A DNA stretch of 64,000 nt from the NCBI RefSeq assembly GCF_026184235.1, contig NZ_CP110806.1, forward strand, positions 4,440,703 to 4,504,702, in the 5' to 3' direction. This stretch comes from Cellulomonas sp. S1-8. GTDB lineage: Bacteria > Actinomycetota > Actinomycetes > Actinomycetales > Cellulomonadaceae. Below are positions 41,176-49,284 of this stretch, one piece after another. The translations under genes and the position numbers were made by a program. The notes beneath the pieces are model-generated. The model saw only the letters and a program-made list of their open reading frames with translations. It was not told the DNA's origin and searched no databases. The number at the start of each line of letters is the position of its first letter. Position 1 is the first letter of the stretch.

Positions 41176-42471
41176 TCACCGCCACGTCGTCCAGGAGAGC
41201 AGGCCGTAGGGCGCGTCGAGCCCGTCGTCGACCGGCAGCAGCTCGTCCACCCGACCCGTCGCGAGGTCCAGCGACCACAGGCCCGAGGTGGCCAGGTCCG
41301 TCGCGCAGAAGGTCGGCCCGGCGACCAGCAGCCGGCCCGGCGCCGCCACCAGACCGGGGTAGGTCAGATCCCCCGCCGGCACCGCGGGCAGCGCAACGCC
41401 CTCGAGGCCCGAGAACCGTCCCAGACCGGTGCCGCAGACCCGCCCGACCTCGTTCTCGTCGACCTCCCGACCGATGACGTCCACGGGAGCGACCAGCGCG
41501 CCGTCGTCCAGCAGGACGCCCTGCACACCGGTCGGGACGACGTCGCCGGTCGTCAGGGCCTGCTGCTGCATGGCACCCGTGACGGTGTCGAGGAGCAGCA
41601 GCGCGGGCCTGTCGGCCTCGGCGGGGACCAGCGACGTCGGTGCGCGGTCGGTGCACGACAGCAGCAGGTGCGTCGCGTCGGACCATCCCGCGAGCGCGCA
41701 CCACCGGCTCGGCAGGTCGAGCGCGCGCACGTCGTCACCGGCCGTCAGGCTCACGGTCGAGCCCTCCACCCGGGCGGTCGCGGTGCCGTCCGGGGAGGTC
41801 GGTTCCTGGTACCGCGGCACCGCCGCCGCCGGTGTCGTGGCGCCCGTGAGCAGGTCGACGACGAGGGTCGCGCCGTCGCCGCCGCCCTCGGCCGTGATCA
41901 CGACGGCCGTGGCGGCGGCGCGGTCCCAGGCGACGACCTCGACCGCGCCGTCCGGGGCGCGCGTGACGTGGCGGACGACGCCGTCGGGTGCGACCAGCAC
42001 GACGTGGACCTCCTGCGGGCCGGAGCCGTCGGAGAGCTCCGACAGGGTGGTCGGTGTCCACAGCGCCAGGACGCTGCCGACGGGTGCGGCGAGCAGCTCG
42101 TCCGCACCGGCCGGGAGCAGCGGCGGCAGGCCACCGACCTCGACGGGCGTCGGCTGTGCTGCCGGCGTCCCCGTGGCCCGGGGGGTGACGGCCGGGGTGG
42201 TCGGCGCCGGGGACGTCGTCGTCGGGGACGTCGTCGTCGGCGCCGCGGGTGCCGGCGACGGGCGCGGGGACCACAGGGCCACCGCACCGACGACCACGAT
42301 CGCGGCGGCGGCACCGGTCGCCGCGAGCGCGGCACGCCGCGTCCGGGTGGCGCGCACGCTCGCACGCACCCGCGTCAGGGGGCCGTCCGTCGGGACGGCG
42401 AGGAGCGCGGCCTCGCGCTGCGCCTCGGCCGCGCGCAGGACGTCGTCCAGGTCGCCGGTTCGCTCAGCCAC
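41176..42471 (-). CDS. Sigma-coupled membrane protein with beta-propeller-like outer domain (pair 5)
   Basis: A 431-residue protein with a cytoplasmic head (GDLDDVLRAAEAQREAALLA), one TM helix (ALAATGAAAAIVVVGAVALW), a TTTSPTTTSPAPTT linker and an outer domain of repeated strand units (VHVVLVAPDGVVRHVTRAPD, GATLVVDLLTGATTPAAAV, ALLLLDTVTGAMQQQAL). Four outer cysteines. The GTG start overlaps the sigma stop by 8 nt. Paralogous to pair 4 over its whole length. Confidence 0.65.
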   Translation of the reverse strand: MAERTGDLDDVLRAAEAQREAALLAVPTDGPLTRVRASVRATRTRRAALAATGAAAAIVVVGAVALWSPRPSPAPAAPTTTSPTTTSPAPTTPAVTPRATGTPAAQPTPVEVGGLPPLLPAGADELLAAPVGSVLALWTPTTLSELSDGSGPQEVHVVLVAPDGVVRHVTRAPDGAVEVVAWDRAAATAVVITAEGGGDGATLVVDLLTGATTPAAAVPRYQEPTSPDGTATARVEGSTVSLTAGDDVRALDLPSRWCALAGWSDATHLLLSCTDRAPTSLVPAEADRPALLLLDTVTGAMQQQALTTGDVVPTGVQGVLLDDGALVAPVDVIGREVDENEVGRVCGTGLGRFSGLEGVALPAVPAGDLTYPGLVAAPGRLLVAGPTFCATDLATSGLWSLDLATGRVDELLPVDDGLDAPYGLLSWTTWR

Positions 42472-43030
42472 GACGGTCCTCCTCGGTCGGCACCAGGTGC
42501 ACGGGCACGGTCGCGGGGTCGGGGGCGGGCGGATGGACGTCGAGGAGTGCGCTCAGCGCCCGCACCCCGTCGGACGTGTACCGCTTCACCGCGCCCTCGG
42601 ACAGGTTCAGCAGCGCGGCGGTCTCGCGCACTGACAGGTCCTCGACGTGCCGCAGGACCACGCAGGCACGTTCCCGGGGTGCGAGCGTGGCCAGCGCGGC
42701 CTCGATCTCGTCGGCCAGCCGCGTGGACGACTCCGCCGGGTCGGGGACGACGTCGAACGGCAGCGCGGCCAGCCGCTCGAAGCCCGCGCGCTCACGCCCC
42801 CGTCGACGCAGCCCGTCGACGAACCGCGTCGCCAGCGCGCGCCGCACGTACTGCTCGGCGGCGGGCACGCTCGTGAACCGGGCACGCCCGACGAACGTCG
42901 CGACCAGCGCGTCGTGCACGAGGTCCTGCGCGGCCACGGGGTCACGCACGAGCATCCGGGCGCGGGCGAGCAGCGCCGGGTAGCGGTCGCGGACGAGCTC
43001 GCTGAGCACGTCGTCGGAACGGCGCGTCAT
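42464..43030 (-). CDS. ECF sigma factor, SigE-like family (pair 5)
   Basis: A 188-residue sigma factor: VRDRYPALLARARMLVRDPV, DLVHDALVATFVGRARF (region 2), LAPRERACVVLRHVEDLSVR and NLSEGAVKRYTSDGVRALSA (region 4), tail VPVHLVPTEEDRRG. ATG 43030. It differs from pair 4 mostly between regions 2 and 4. It reads away from the CCA-adding enzyme gene upstream on the same strand; a separate promoter at 43069-43093 lies in the 67-base gap. Confidence 0.88.
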   Translation of the reverse strand: MTRRSDDVLSELVRDRYPALLARARMLVRDPVAAQDLVHDALVATFVGRARFTSVPAAEQYVRRALATRFVDGLRRRGRERAGFERLAALPFDVVPDPAESSTRLADEIEAALATLAPRERACVVLRHVEDLSVRETAALLNLSEGAVKRYTSDGVRALSALLDVHPPAPDPATVPVHLVPTEEDRRG

Positions 43031-43068
43031 GGGCGCGGCCCGGGCCTGGTCGTCGTCACACCTTGAAG

Positions 43069-43093
43069 AACGCCGGGGCCGTCGGACCGGTTG
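43069..43093 (-). promoter_or_regulatory. ECF-type promoter of sigma pair 5
   Basis: Minus strand CAACC (complement of 43089-43093), 16 bases, CGTT (complement of 43069-43072), followed by CTTCAAGGTGTGACGACG. It lies in the gap just after the pcnA stop codon. Confidence 0.7.
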
Positions 43094-43097
43094 GGGG

Positions 43098-44594
43098 TCA
43101 GGCGCTGCGCGTCGCCCACCATGCCAGCAGCACCTCGCGCGCGCGCTCGTCGCCCAGCGGGCCGTGGTCCAGGCGCTGCTCCAGCAGGTAGCGGTACGCC
43201 TCACCGACGTCGCGCCCGGGGCCGATGCCGAGGATCTCCATGATCTGCGTGCCGTCGAGGTCCGGGCGGATCGACGCGAGCTCCTCGGCCTCGCGCAGCG
43301 TCGCGATGCGCTGCTCGAGGTCGTCGTACGCGGCGCGCAGGCGGGCGGCCTTGCGCTGGTTGCGGGTCGTGGAGTCCGAGCGGGTCAGGCGGTGCAGGCG
43401 CTCGAGCAGCGGGCCCGCGTCGGTGACGTAGCGGCGGACGGCGGAGTCCGTCCACTCGCCGTCGCCGTAGCCGTGGAAGCGCAGGTGCAGCTCGGTGAGG
43501 CGCGCGACGTCCTGGACGGTCTGCTTGTCGAAGCGCAGCGCCTTGAGCCGTTTGGACACCAGCTTGGCGCCGACGACCTCGTGGTGGTGGAAGCTCACGC
43601 CGCCCGCGGGCTCGAAGCGCCGGGTGCGGGGCTTGCCGATGTCGTGCAGCAGCGCGGCCAGCCGCAGGACGAGGTCCGGGCCGGGCACGGCGCCGTCGGG
43701 GCCGGTCTCCAGCGCGATCGCCTTCTCCAGCACCATGAGGGAGTGCTGGTAGACGTCCTTGTGCCGGTGGTGCTCGTCGATCTCGAGGCGCAGGGCGGGC
43801 AGCTCGGGGAGCACGTGGTCGGCCAGGCCCGTCTCGACGAGCACCTCGAGGCCCGCCCGCGGGTGGGCGCTGAGCAGCAGCTTGGTGAGCTCGTCGCGGA
43901 CGCGCTCGGCCGACACGATCTCGATGCGTGCGGCCATGTCGACGATCGCGGCGCGCGCGTCGTCGTCGAGGCGGAACCCGAGCTGCGCGACGAACCGCGC
44001 GGCCCGCATCATGCGCAGCGGGTCGTCGTCGAACGACTGCCGCGGGTCGATCGGGGTCCGCAGGACGCCGCGCGCCAGGTCCGTCAGGCCGTCGAACGGG
44101 TCGACGAACACGAGGTCCGGCACGCGGACGGCCATCGCGTTGACCGTGAAGTCGCGGCGCGACAGGTCGCCCTCGAGGGTGTCCCCGAACTGCACGAGCG
44201 GCTTGCGGGACGTCGGGTCGTACGCGTCGGTGCGGTAGGTCGTGACCTCGACGACGACGTCCTGCGTACCCGCGCCGTGCCGGCCCGCGAAGCGGCGCGC
44301 ACCGACCGTCCCGAACTCCCGGCCGATGTCCCAGTGCGCGTCGCCCCACCGCGCGATCAGCGGCTCGGCGTCGTCGGGCGTCGCCGACGTGGTCAGGTCC
44401 AGGTCGTTGCTCGCCCGGCCCAGGAACGCGTCGCGCACGGGTCCGCCGACGAGCGCGAGCTCGTGCCCGGCGGCGCGGAAGCGGGTCCCCAGCTCGATCG
44501 CGTCGGGCGCCATCACGGCGAGGGACTCCAGCGCGCGGCGGCGCAGCTGTTGCACGGCCGCGGCGTCGGGCGGGTCGAGGGGGACGTCGGGCAC
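43098..44594 (-). CDS. pcnA: CCA tRNA nucleotidyltransferase / poly(A) polymerase family
   Basis: A 498-residue class II nucleotidyltransferase. The catalytic head has ELALVGGPVRDAFLGR and NDLDLTTSA (DxD), then LEGDLSRRDFTVNAMAV (R-R-D-F-T-x-N-A) and DDDPLRMMRAARFVAQLGF, the RNA-binding neck. A C-terminal HD domain follows (YQHSLMVLEKAI, LLHDIGKPRTR, HHHEVVGAKL). It adds or repairs the CCA end of tRNAs. In actinobacteria it usually lies next to the NUDIX-DUF6049-murJ genes, as here, divergently. Starts at GTG 44594. Confidence 0.93.
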   Translation of the reverse strand: MPDVPLDPPDAAAVQQLRRRALESLAVMAPDAIELGTRFRAAGHELALVGGPVRDAFLGRASNDLDLTTSATPDDAEPLIARWGDAHWDIGREFGTVGARRFAGRHGAGTQDVVVEVTTYRTDAYDPTSRKPLVQFGDTLEGDLSRRDFTVNAMAVRVPDLVFVDPFDGLTDLARGVLRTPIDPRQSFDDDPLRMMRAARFVAQLGFRLDDDARAAIVDMAARIEIVSAERVRDELTKLLLSAHPRAGLEVLVETGLADHVLPELPALRLEIDEHHRHKDVYQHSLMVLEKAIALETGPDGAVPGPDLVLRLAALLHDIGKPRTRRFEPAGGVSFHHHEVVGAKLVSKRLKALRFDKQTVQDVARLTELHLRFHGYGDGEWTDSAVRRYVTDAGPLLERLHRLTRSDSTTRNQRKAARLRAAYDDLEQRIATLREAEELASIRPDLDGTQIMEILGIGPGRDVGEAYRYLLEQRLDHGPLGDERAREVLLAWWATRSA

Positions 44595-44734
44595 CGGGCA
44601 AGCGTGCCAGACATCGTCGGCCCGCCGACGCGGGGTGGGCCCCGCTGGCCTGGGGCTGACGTCCCGATGACCAGGACGTGGTCAGGACGTGACCGCACGG
44701 GGCCGTGCACAGGGAAACGGTCACGCGAAGTCGT

Positions 44735-44740
44735 TACAGT
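44735..44740 (+). promoter_or_regulatory. -10 element for a leaderless NUDIX operon
   Basis: TACAGT lies 6 bases before the ATG at 44747, so transcription would start at or next to the start codon. A GGTCA-GGACG-TGACC inverted repeat is upstream at 44680-44694. Confidence 0.5.
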
Positions 44741-44746
44741 GTCGCC

Positions 44747-45298
44747 ATGTCCACGGCCGCCCACACGCCCGGCGCCGGGCGCGTGCCGGCGCCGCCCGGG
44801 GGGCACCCGCTGCGCATCGACCCGTCGCGCGCCCTGCCCCGCCCGCACGCCGTCGCGCTGCCGGTCGTCGACGAGACGTCCGCCGGCGGCCTGGTGGTCC
44901 TGCAGCAGGAGGGGCACTACGCGGCCGCGGTCATCGCGCGACGCAACCGTGCCGGCCGGCTCGAGTGGTGCCTGCCCAAGGGCCACCTGGAGGGCGACGA
45001 GACGCCCGAGCAGGCCGCCGTGCGTGAGATCGAGGAGGAGACCGGGATCACCGGTCAGGTCCTGCGACGCCTCGGGGTGATCGACTACTGGTTCTCGGGC
45101 GAGGAGCATCGGGTGCACAAGGTCGTGCACCACTTCCTGCTCGGCGCCCTGCACGGCGAGCTGACCGTGGAGAACGACCCCGACGGGGAGGCCGAGGAGG
45201 TCGAGTGGGTCCGGGTGGTCGACCTGTCCGATCGGCTCGCGTACCCGAACGAGCGTCGCCTCGCCGGGATGGCGCTCTCGGTCCTCACCGCCGGATGA
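44747..45298 (+). CDS. NUDIX hydrolase of the murJ locus
   Basis: A 183-residue NUDIX protein. After a Pro-rich N-terminus of about 40 residues the core begins SAGGLVVLQQEG. WCLPKGHLEGDETPEQAAVR followed by EIEEETGI is the NUDIX box (G-x5-E-x7-R-E-I-x-E-E-x-G). The conserved position beside DUF6049, murJ and pcnA is seen in many actinobacteria, and the mycobacterial counterpart is MutT4-like. No ribosome site precedes the ATG, in line with a leaderless start. The stop overlaps the next gene (ATGA). Confidence 0.85.
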   Translation: MSTAAHTPGAGRVPAPPGGHPLRIDPSRALPRPHAVALPVVDETSAGGLVVLQQEGHYAAAVIARRNRAGRLEWCLPKGHLEGDETPEQAAVREIEEETGITGQVLRRLGVIDYWFSGEEHRVHKVVHHFLLGALHGELTVENDPDGEAEEVEWVRVVDLSDRLAYPNERRLAGMALSVLTAG

Positions 45299-47415
45299 GC
45301 GCACCGGACCGTCGGGCGTCCCGCCTCGTGCTGGTCGCCCTGCTCGCACTGCTCGGCCTCGCCGGCCTCGCCGTGCCCGTTGCCGCCGCCCCGAGCCCCA
45401 CCCCGTCGCCGTCGCCCGCCGACGGCCTGCCCGTGCGCGTGCAGATCACCGACATCACGCCCGCCGTGCTGCGGCCCGGCGAGGACCTCGTCGTGCGCGC
45501 GCGGCTGACCAACACGTCGACCGAGGAGATCACCCAGCCGCGCGCCGCGGTGCGGCTGGAGCGGATCCGCCCCGGCTCCCGTGCGGACCTGCAGACGTGG
45601 CTCGACTCGCCCGCCACCGGCAACCGCGTCGGCGACCGGGCCGCGTGGGTCGCCGCGGATGCCCCGCTGGCGCCCGGTGCGTCCGTCGACCTCGAGGTCG
45701 TCGTCCCCGCCGACGACATCGGCCTGCTGGACCGCCCCGACACGTGGGGCGCCCGCGGCCTGGTCGTCGAGGCCACCGAGGGTCCCCGCGCCCGGGCGGG
45801 CCTGCAGCGCTCGTTCGTCCTGTGGGCGACGGGCGACGACGTCGCCCAGGCGCGCGTGTCCGTGCTCGCGCCCGTCGTCGGGCCGGCGGCCGTCCCCGAG
45901 GGCGTGGACGTCACCGCCCCCGGCGCGACGCTCACCGAGCTGGTCCAACCCGGGAACCGCCTCGGTGCGGTCCTCCAGATCGCCCGCACCAGCCCTGACG
46001 TCGCGCTCGTCGTGGACCCCGCGCTCGTCGCGACCGCGCGGGACGGCACGGGGGCCGTCGCCGCGTGGGGCGACGCCATCGCCGCCGCGTCGGTCGGCCG
46101 CGACGTCGTGTCCCTGCCGTGGTCCGACCCCGACCTGACCGCGCTCGCGCACGCGGACGCCACCGACCTGCTCACCGCGGCCGTCGATGCGTCCGCGGCG
46201 GCCGTCGGCGCCACCGCCGGGGGCGGGACGCCGATCGCCGCCCGCACCGACGTGCTGTGGGCGGCCGGGCCGACCACGGACCAGGCGACCGTCGACCTCG
46301 CCGCGCAGGCCGGTGCGCAGGTCCTGGTCATGGCGCCGGGCGACGTCCCGACGGACGTCGACGCCGTCGGCGCCCGCACGCCGCTGACGACCGCGGGCGG
46401 CACCATCGTCGGCCTCGTGCCCGACGCGACCCTCACGACGCTGCTCGCCGACCCCGAGCAGCTCGACCCCGAGGCCAGCACCGCGACCGTCGTCCAGCGC
46501 GTCCTGGCCGAGCTGTCCGTGCTCGCCCACGGCTCCGACGAAGGGCTGCAGCACGTCCTGGTCGCGCTGCCCCGCGACGCGACCCCCGACCCCGCCCTGG
46601 TCGAGGCGGTGCTCGACGCCGTGCAGGGCAGCCCGTGGTCCCGCACGGCTCCGCTGACCGCGCTGCTCGGGTCGGCCGACACCGACGACGGCCGCGCCGC
46701 ACCGCCCGTGTTCGCGGCGGTGCCGGACGCGCTCGCGGCGGACCAGGTGCGCCGGCTCGCGGCCTCCCGCAGCGCCACCATCGACTTCGCGACCGTCACC
46801 GACGACCCCGCCTCCCTGCTCGCGGGCGTCGACGCCGCGGTCCTCGCCCCGCTGGCGACGGCGTGGCGCGAGGACCCGGTGGCCCGCGAAGAGCTCGTCG
46901 GCGCCGTCGTCGAGACGGTCGACGCCCGGCGCGTCGGCCTGACGCTGGCACCCGCGAGCACGCAGAACCTCATCAGCTCCGACAACGAGGTGCGGTTCTC
47001 CGTGCGCAACGACCTGCCCGCGGCGGCCTCCGTGCGGGTGCAGGCGACGCCGCGCAAGGCGTGCCTGCGCACCGAGCCCAGCGCGACGGTCGTCGTGCCC
47101 GCGGGCGACGAGGAGACCGTGCCGCTCGCCGTGCACGCGATCGCCAACTGCGAGGTCGTCGTCGAGGCGGTCCTGACCAGCGTCGACGGGACGCCGCTCG
47201 CGGAGCCCGTGACGTTCGTCGTACGGGCCTCCCCCACGATCGAGTCCGTCGGGACGGCCGTCGTCGGCGCCCTGCTCGCCCTGGGGCTCGTGCTGGGCGT
47301 CGTGCGGACCGTCCGACGCGGCCAGAGCGCGCGCCGCGGGGCGCGGCGAGTCGCCGACGACGCCGGGACGCGCCCGCTGCCCGTCCTCGGTGGCACGCCG
47401 GAAGGTGACGCGTGA
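45295..47415 (+). CDS. DUF6049 family secreted/membrane protein
   Basis: A 706-residue protein with a Sec signal (LVLVALLALLGLAGLAVPVA), a large exported domain (PVRVQITDITPAVLRPGEDL, then the long middle part), and a C-terminal TM helix (VGTAVVGALLALGLVLGVV) with a basic cytoplasmic tail. It is the conserved actinobacterial protein between NUDIX and murJ; its function is not established but its place suggests a role in the cell envelope. It overlaps both neighbours by 4 nt. Confidence 0.82.
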   Translation: MSAPDRRASRLVLVALLALLGLAGLAVPVAAAPSPTPSPSPADGLPVRVQITDITPAVLRPGEDLVVRARLTNTSTEEITQPRAAVRLERIRPGSRADLQTWLDSPATGNRVGDRAAWVAADAPLAPGASVDLEVVVPADDIGLLDRPDTWGARGLVVEATEGPRARAGLQRSFVLWATGDDVAQARVSVLAPVVGPAAVPEGVDVTAPGATLTELVQPGNRLGAVLQIARTSPDVALVVDPALVATARDGTGAVAAWGDAIAAASVGRDVVSLPWSDPDLTALAHADATDLLTAAVDASAAAVGATAGGGTPIAARTDVLWAAGPTTDQATVDLAAQAGAQVLVMAPGDVPTDVDAVGARTPLTTAGGTIVGLVPDATLTTLLADPEQLDPEASTATVVQRVLAELSVLAHGSDEGLQHVLVALPRDATPDPALVEAVLDAVQGSPWSRTAPLTALLGSADTDDGRAAPPVFAAVPDALAADQVRRLAASRSATIDFATVTDDPASLLAGVDAAVLAPLATAWREDPVAREELVGAVVETVDARRVGLTLAPASTQNLISSDNEVRFSVRNDLPAAASVRVQATPRKACLRTEPSATVVVPAGDEETVPLAVHAIANCEVVVEAVLTSVDGTPLAEPVTFVVRASPTIESVGTAVVGALLALGLVLGVVRTVRRGQSARRGARRVADDAGTRPLPVLGGTPEGDA

Positions 47416-49208
47416 GCGGCGCCGCCCCACCCCCCGGTGACCCGCAGGACCTGCCGGGAGACCCCGGCAACCCGGGTGAGCCGGTGACGCCGCGGGACGA
47501 CGCGACGGCGGGCGACGCGGCAACGGGCGACACGGCGACGGGCGACACGACGACGGGCGACACGACGACGGGAGCACCGGGCGATGCCGTGCGCCGCGGC
47601 GCCGCGCTCATGGCCGGCGGCACGGCCGCGTCCCGGCTCCTGGGGTTCCTGCGGGCGATGGTGCTGGTCGCGGCGATCGGCACCACCGGGCAGGCGGCCG
47701 ACGCGTTCTCCGTGGCCAACAAGATGCCCAACGTGCTGTACATGCTGCTGGCGGGCGGCGTGCTCAACGCGGTGCTCGTGCCGCAGGTGGTCCGCGCCTA
47801 CAGGCGCAACGCCGGCCAGGAGTACGTCGACCGGCTGCTGACCTTCGGGTTCGCGCTGCTCGCCGGTGTCACCGTGATCCTCACCTTCGCGGCGCCGCTG
47901 CTCGTGCGCGTGTACGCCGACTCGTGCAGCGACGCCCAGCTCGCGCTCGCGACGACGTTCGCGTACTGGTGCATCCCGCAGCTGTTCTTCTACGGCGCGT
48001 ACGCGTTGCTCGGTCAGGTGCTCAACGCCCGCGGGTCTTTCGGCCCCTACATGTGGGCACCCGTGGTCAACAACCTCGTGTCCATCGCGGGGTTCGGGGT
48101 GTTCTTCGCGGTCTTCGTCCAGCCGTCCGGCACCGTCCCGGACGCCGTGAGCTGGAGCGTCGGACAGGTCGCGCTGCTCTGCGGTTCCGCGACCTTGGGC
48201 ATCGTCACCCAGGCGCTCGTCCTCATCCCGTTCCTCCGGCGCGCCGGGGTGCGCTACCGCTGGCGGTGGAGCCTGCGCGGGTCGGGCCTCGGTCGCGCCG
48301 GGACCGTGGCGAAGTGGACGTTCGTCGGCCTCGCGATCGGCCAGCTCGGGTACGTCGTGGTCTCCCGGGTCGCCAGCGCTGCCCCAGGTGTCGACTGCGC
48401 ACCGAGCAGCGAGATCGCAGGCAACGCCGCCTACGACCTGGCCTTCATGGTGTTCATGGTGCCGCACTCCCTCGTCACCGTCTCGCTCGCGACGGCGCTG
48501 TTCACCCGGCTCGCCAGGCAGGCACACGACGATGACGTCGACGGAGTCCGGGCGAGTCTCTCTTCGGGGATGAGAGTCGTCGCGCTGTTCACGCTGGTCG
48601 CGGGCGCCGGCCTGGTCGTGCTGGCGCAGCCGGTCGTGCGCCTCTTCGCTCTGCGGGAGACGCAGGGAGTCGTCGACGCGGTCGCGGGGGTCGTCGTCGC
48701 GATGGCCGTCGGGCTGCCCGCGTTCGGTGCCTGGTCGATGTGCCAGCGCGTCTACTACGCGTACGAGGACGCCAAGGGCATGGTGCCCGTGCAGGTCGCC
48801 ATGGCGGTCGTCGTCGTCAGCGGGACCCTGCTGGGCAGGGCACTGCTCCCGAACAGCTCGTGGGTGGTGGGCGCGGGCCTGTCGATGAGCCTGTCGTACG
48901 TGCTGGGGACCGTCCTCGCGATGAGGACGCTGCGTCGGCGCCTCGGCGGCCGGATCGACGGCGCCAACGTCCTGCAGACGCACGTGCGCGCAGGTGTCGG
49001 CGCCCTGGTCACGGTGCCGGTGGGTTTCGGCACGCTCCACCTGCTGCAGACGTACGGTCCCGCCGGGGCGCCAGGGGCGGTGCTGCAGTGCGTCGTGGTC
49101 GCATCGGTCATGGGCCTGGTGTACCTGGGGCTCCTGCGACTGCTGCACGTGCGCGAGCTCGACCTGCTGCTGGGACCGGTGCTGCGACGGCTGCGCGGGC
49201 GGCGTTGA
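47412..49208 (+). CDS. murJ: Lipid II flippase MurJ (MviN)
   Basis: A 598-residue protein of the MOP superfamily with 14 TM helices. It flips lipid II for peptidoglycan synthesis. The core starts GAALMAGGTAASRLLGFLRA and continues ADAFSVANKMPNVLYMLLAGG, a family hallmark. An unusual 55-residue N-terminal tail is Gly/Asp/Thr-rich, encoded by 15-bp tandem repeats at 47523-47567 (ACGGGCGACACGACG). The protein ends at the last helix, so the pseudokinase part that mycobacterial MviN carries is missing and is found as the next gene. GTGA overlap with DUF6049. Confidence 0.93.
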   Translation: MSGAAPPPGDPQDLPGDPGNPGEPVTPRDDATAGDAATGDTATGDTTTGDTTTGAPGDAVRRGAALMAGGTAASRLLGFLRAMVLVAAIGTTGQAADAFSVANKMPNVLYMLLAGGVLNAVLVPQVVRAYRRNAGQEYVDRLLTFGFALLAGVTVILTFAAPLLVRVYADSCSDAQLALATTFAYWCIPQLFFYGAYALLGQVLNARGSFGPYMWAPVVNNLVSIAGFGVFFAVFVQPSGTVPDAVSWSVGQVALLCGSATLGIVTQALVLIPFLRRAGVRYRWRWSLRGSGLGRAGTVAKWTFVGLAIGQLGYVVVSRVASAAPGVDCAPSSEIAGNAAYDLAFMVFMVPHSLVTVSLATALFTRLARQAHDDDVDGVRASLSSGMRVVALFTLVAGAGLVVLAQPVVRLFALRETQGVVDAVAGVVVAMAVGLPAFGAWSMCQRVYYAYEDAKGMVPVQVAMAVVVVSGTLLGRALLPNSSWVVGAGLSMSLSYVLGTVLAMRTLRRRLGGRIDGANVLQTHVRAGVGALVTVPVGFGTLHLLQTYGPAGAPGAVLQCVVVASVMGLVYLGLLRLLHVRELDLLLGPVLRRLRGRR

Positions 49209-49284
49209 CGGCAACCCGTCTAGCATGCTCACGGGACCGGCAGCCGCGGGTCCGTCGGTCGGGGGCGAGGTCGGAGGAGGCACT

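Noticed and set aside
30940..43093. Sigma partners as classical zinc-dependent anti-sigma factors
   Set aside because: No HxxxCxxC motif occurs in any of the cytoplasmic heads, so I call them only sigma-coupled membrane proteins.
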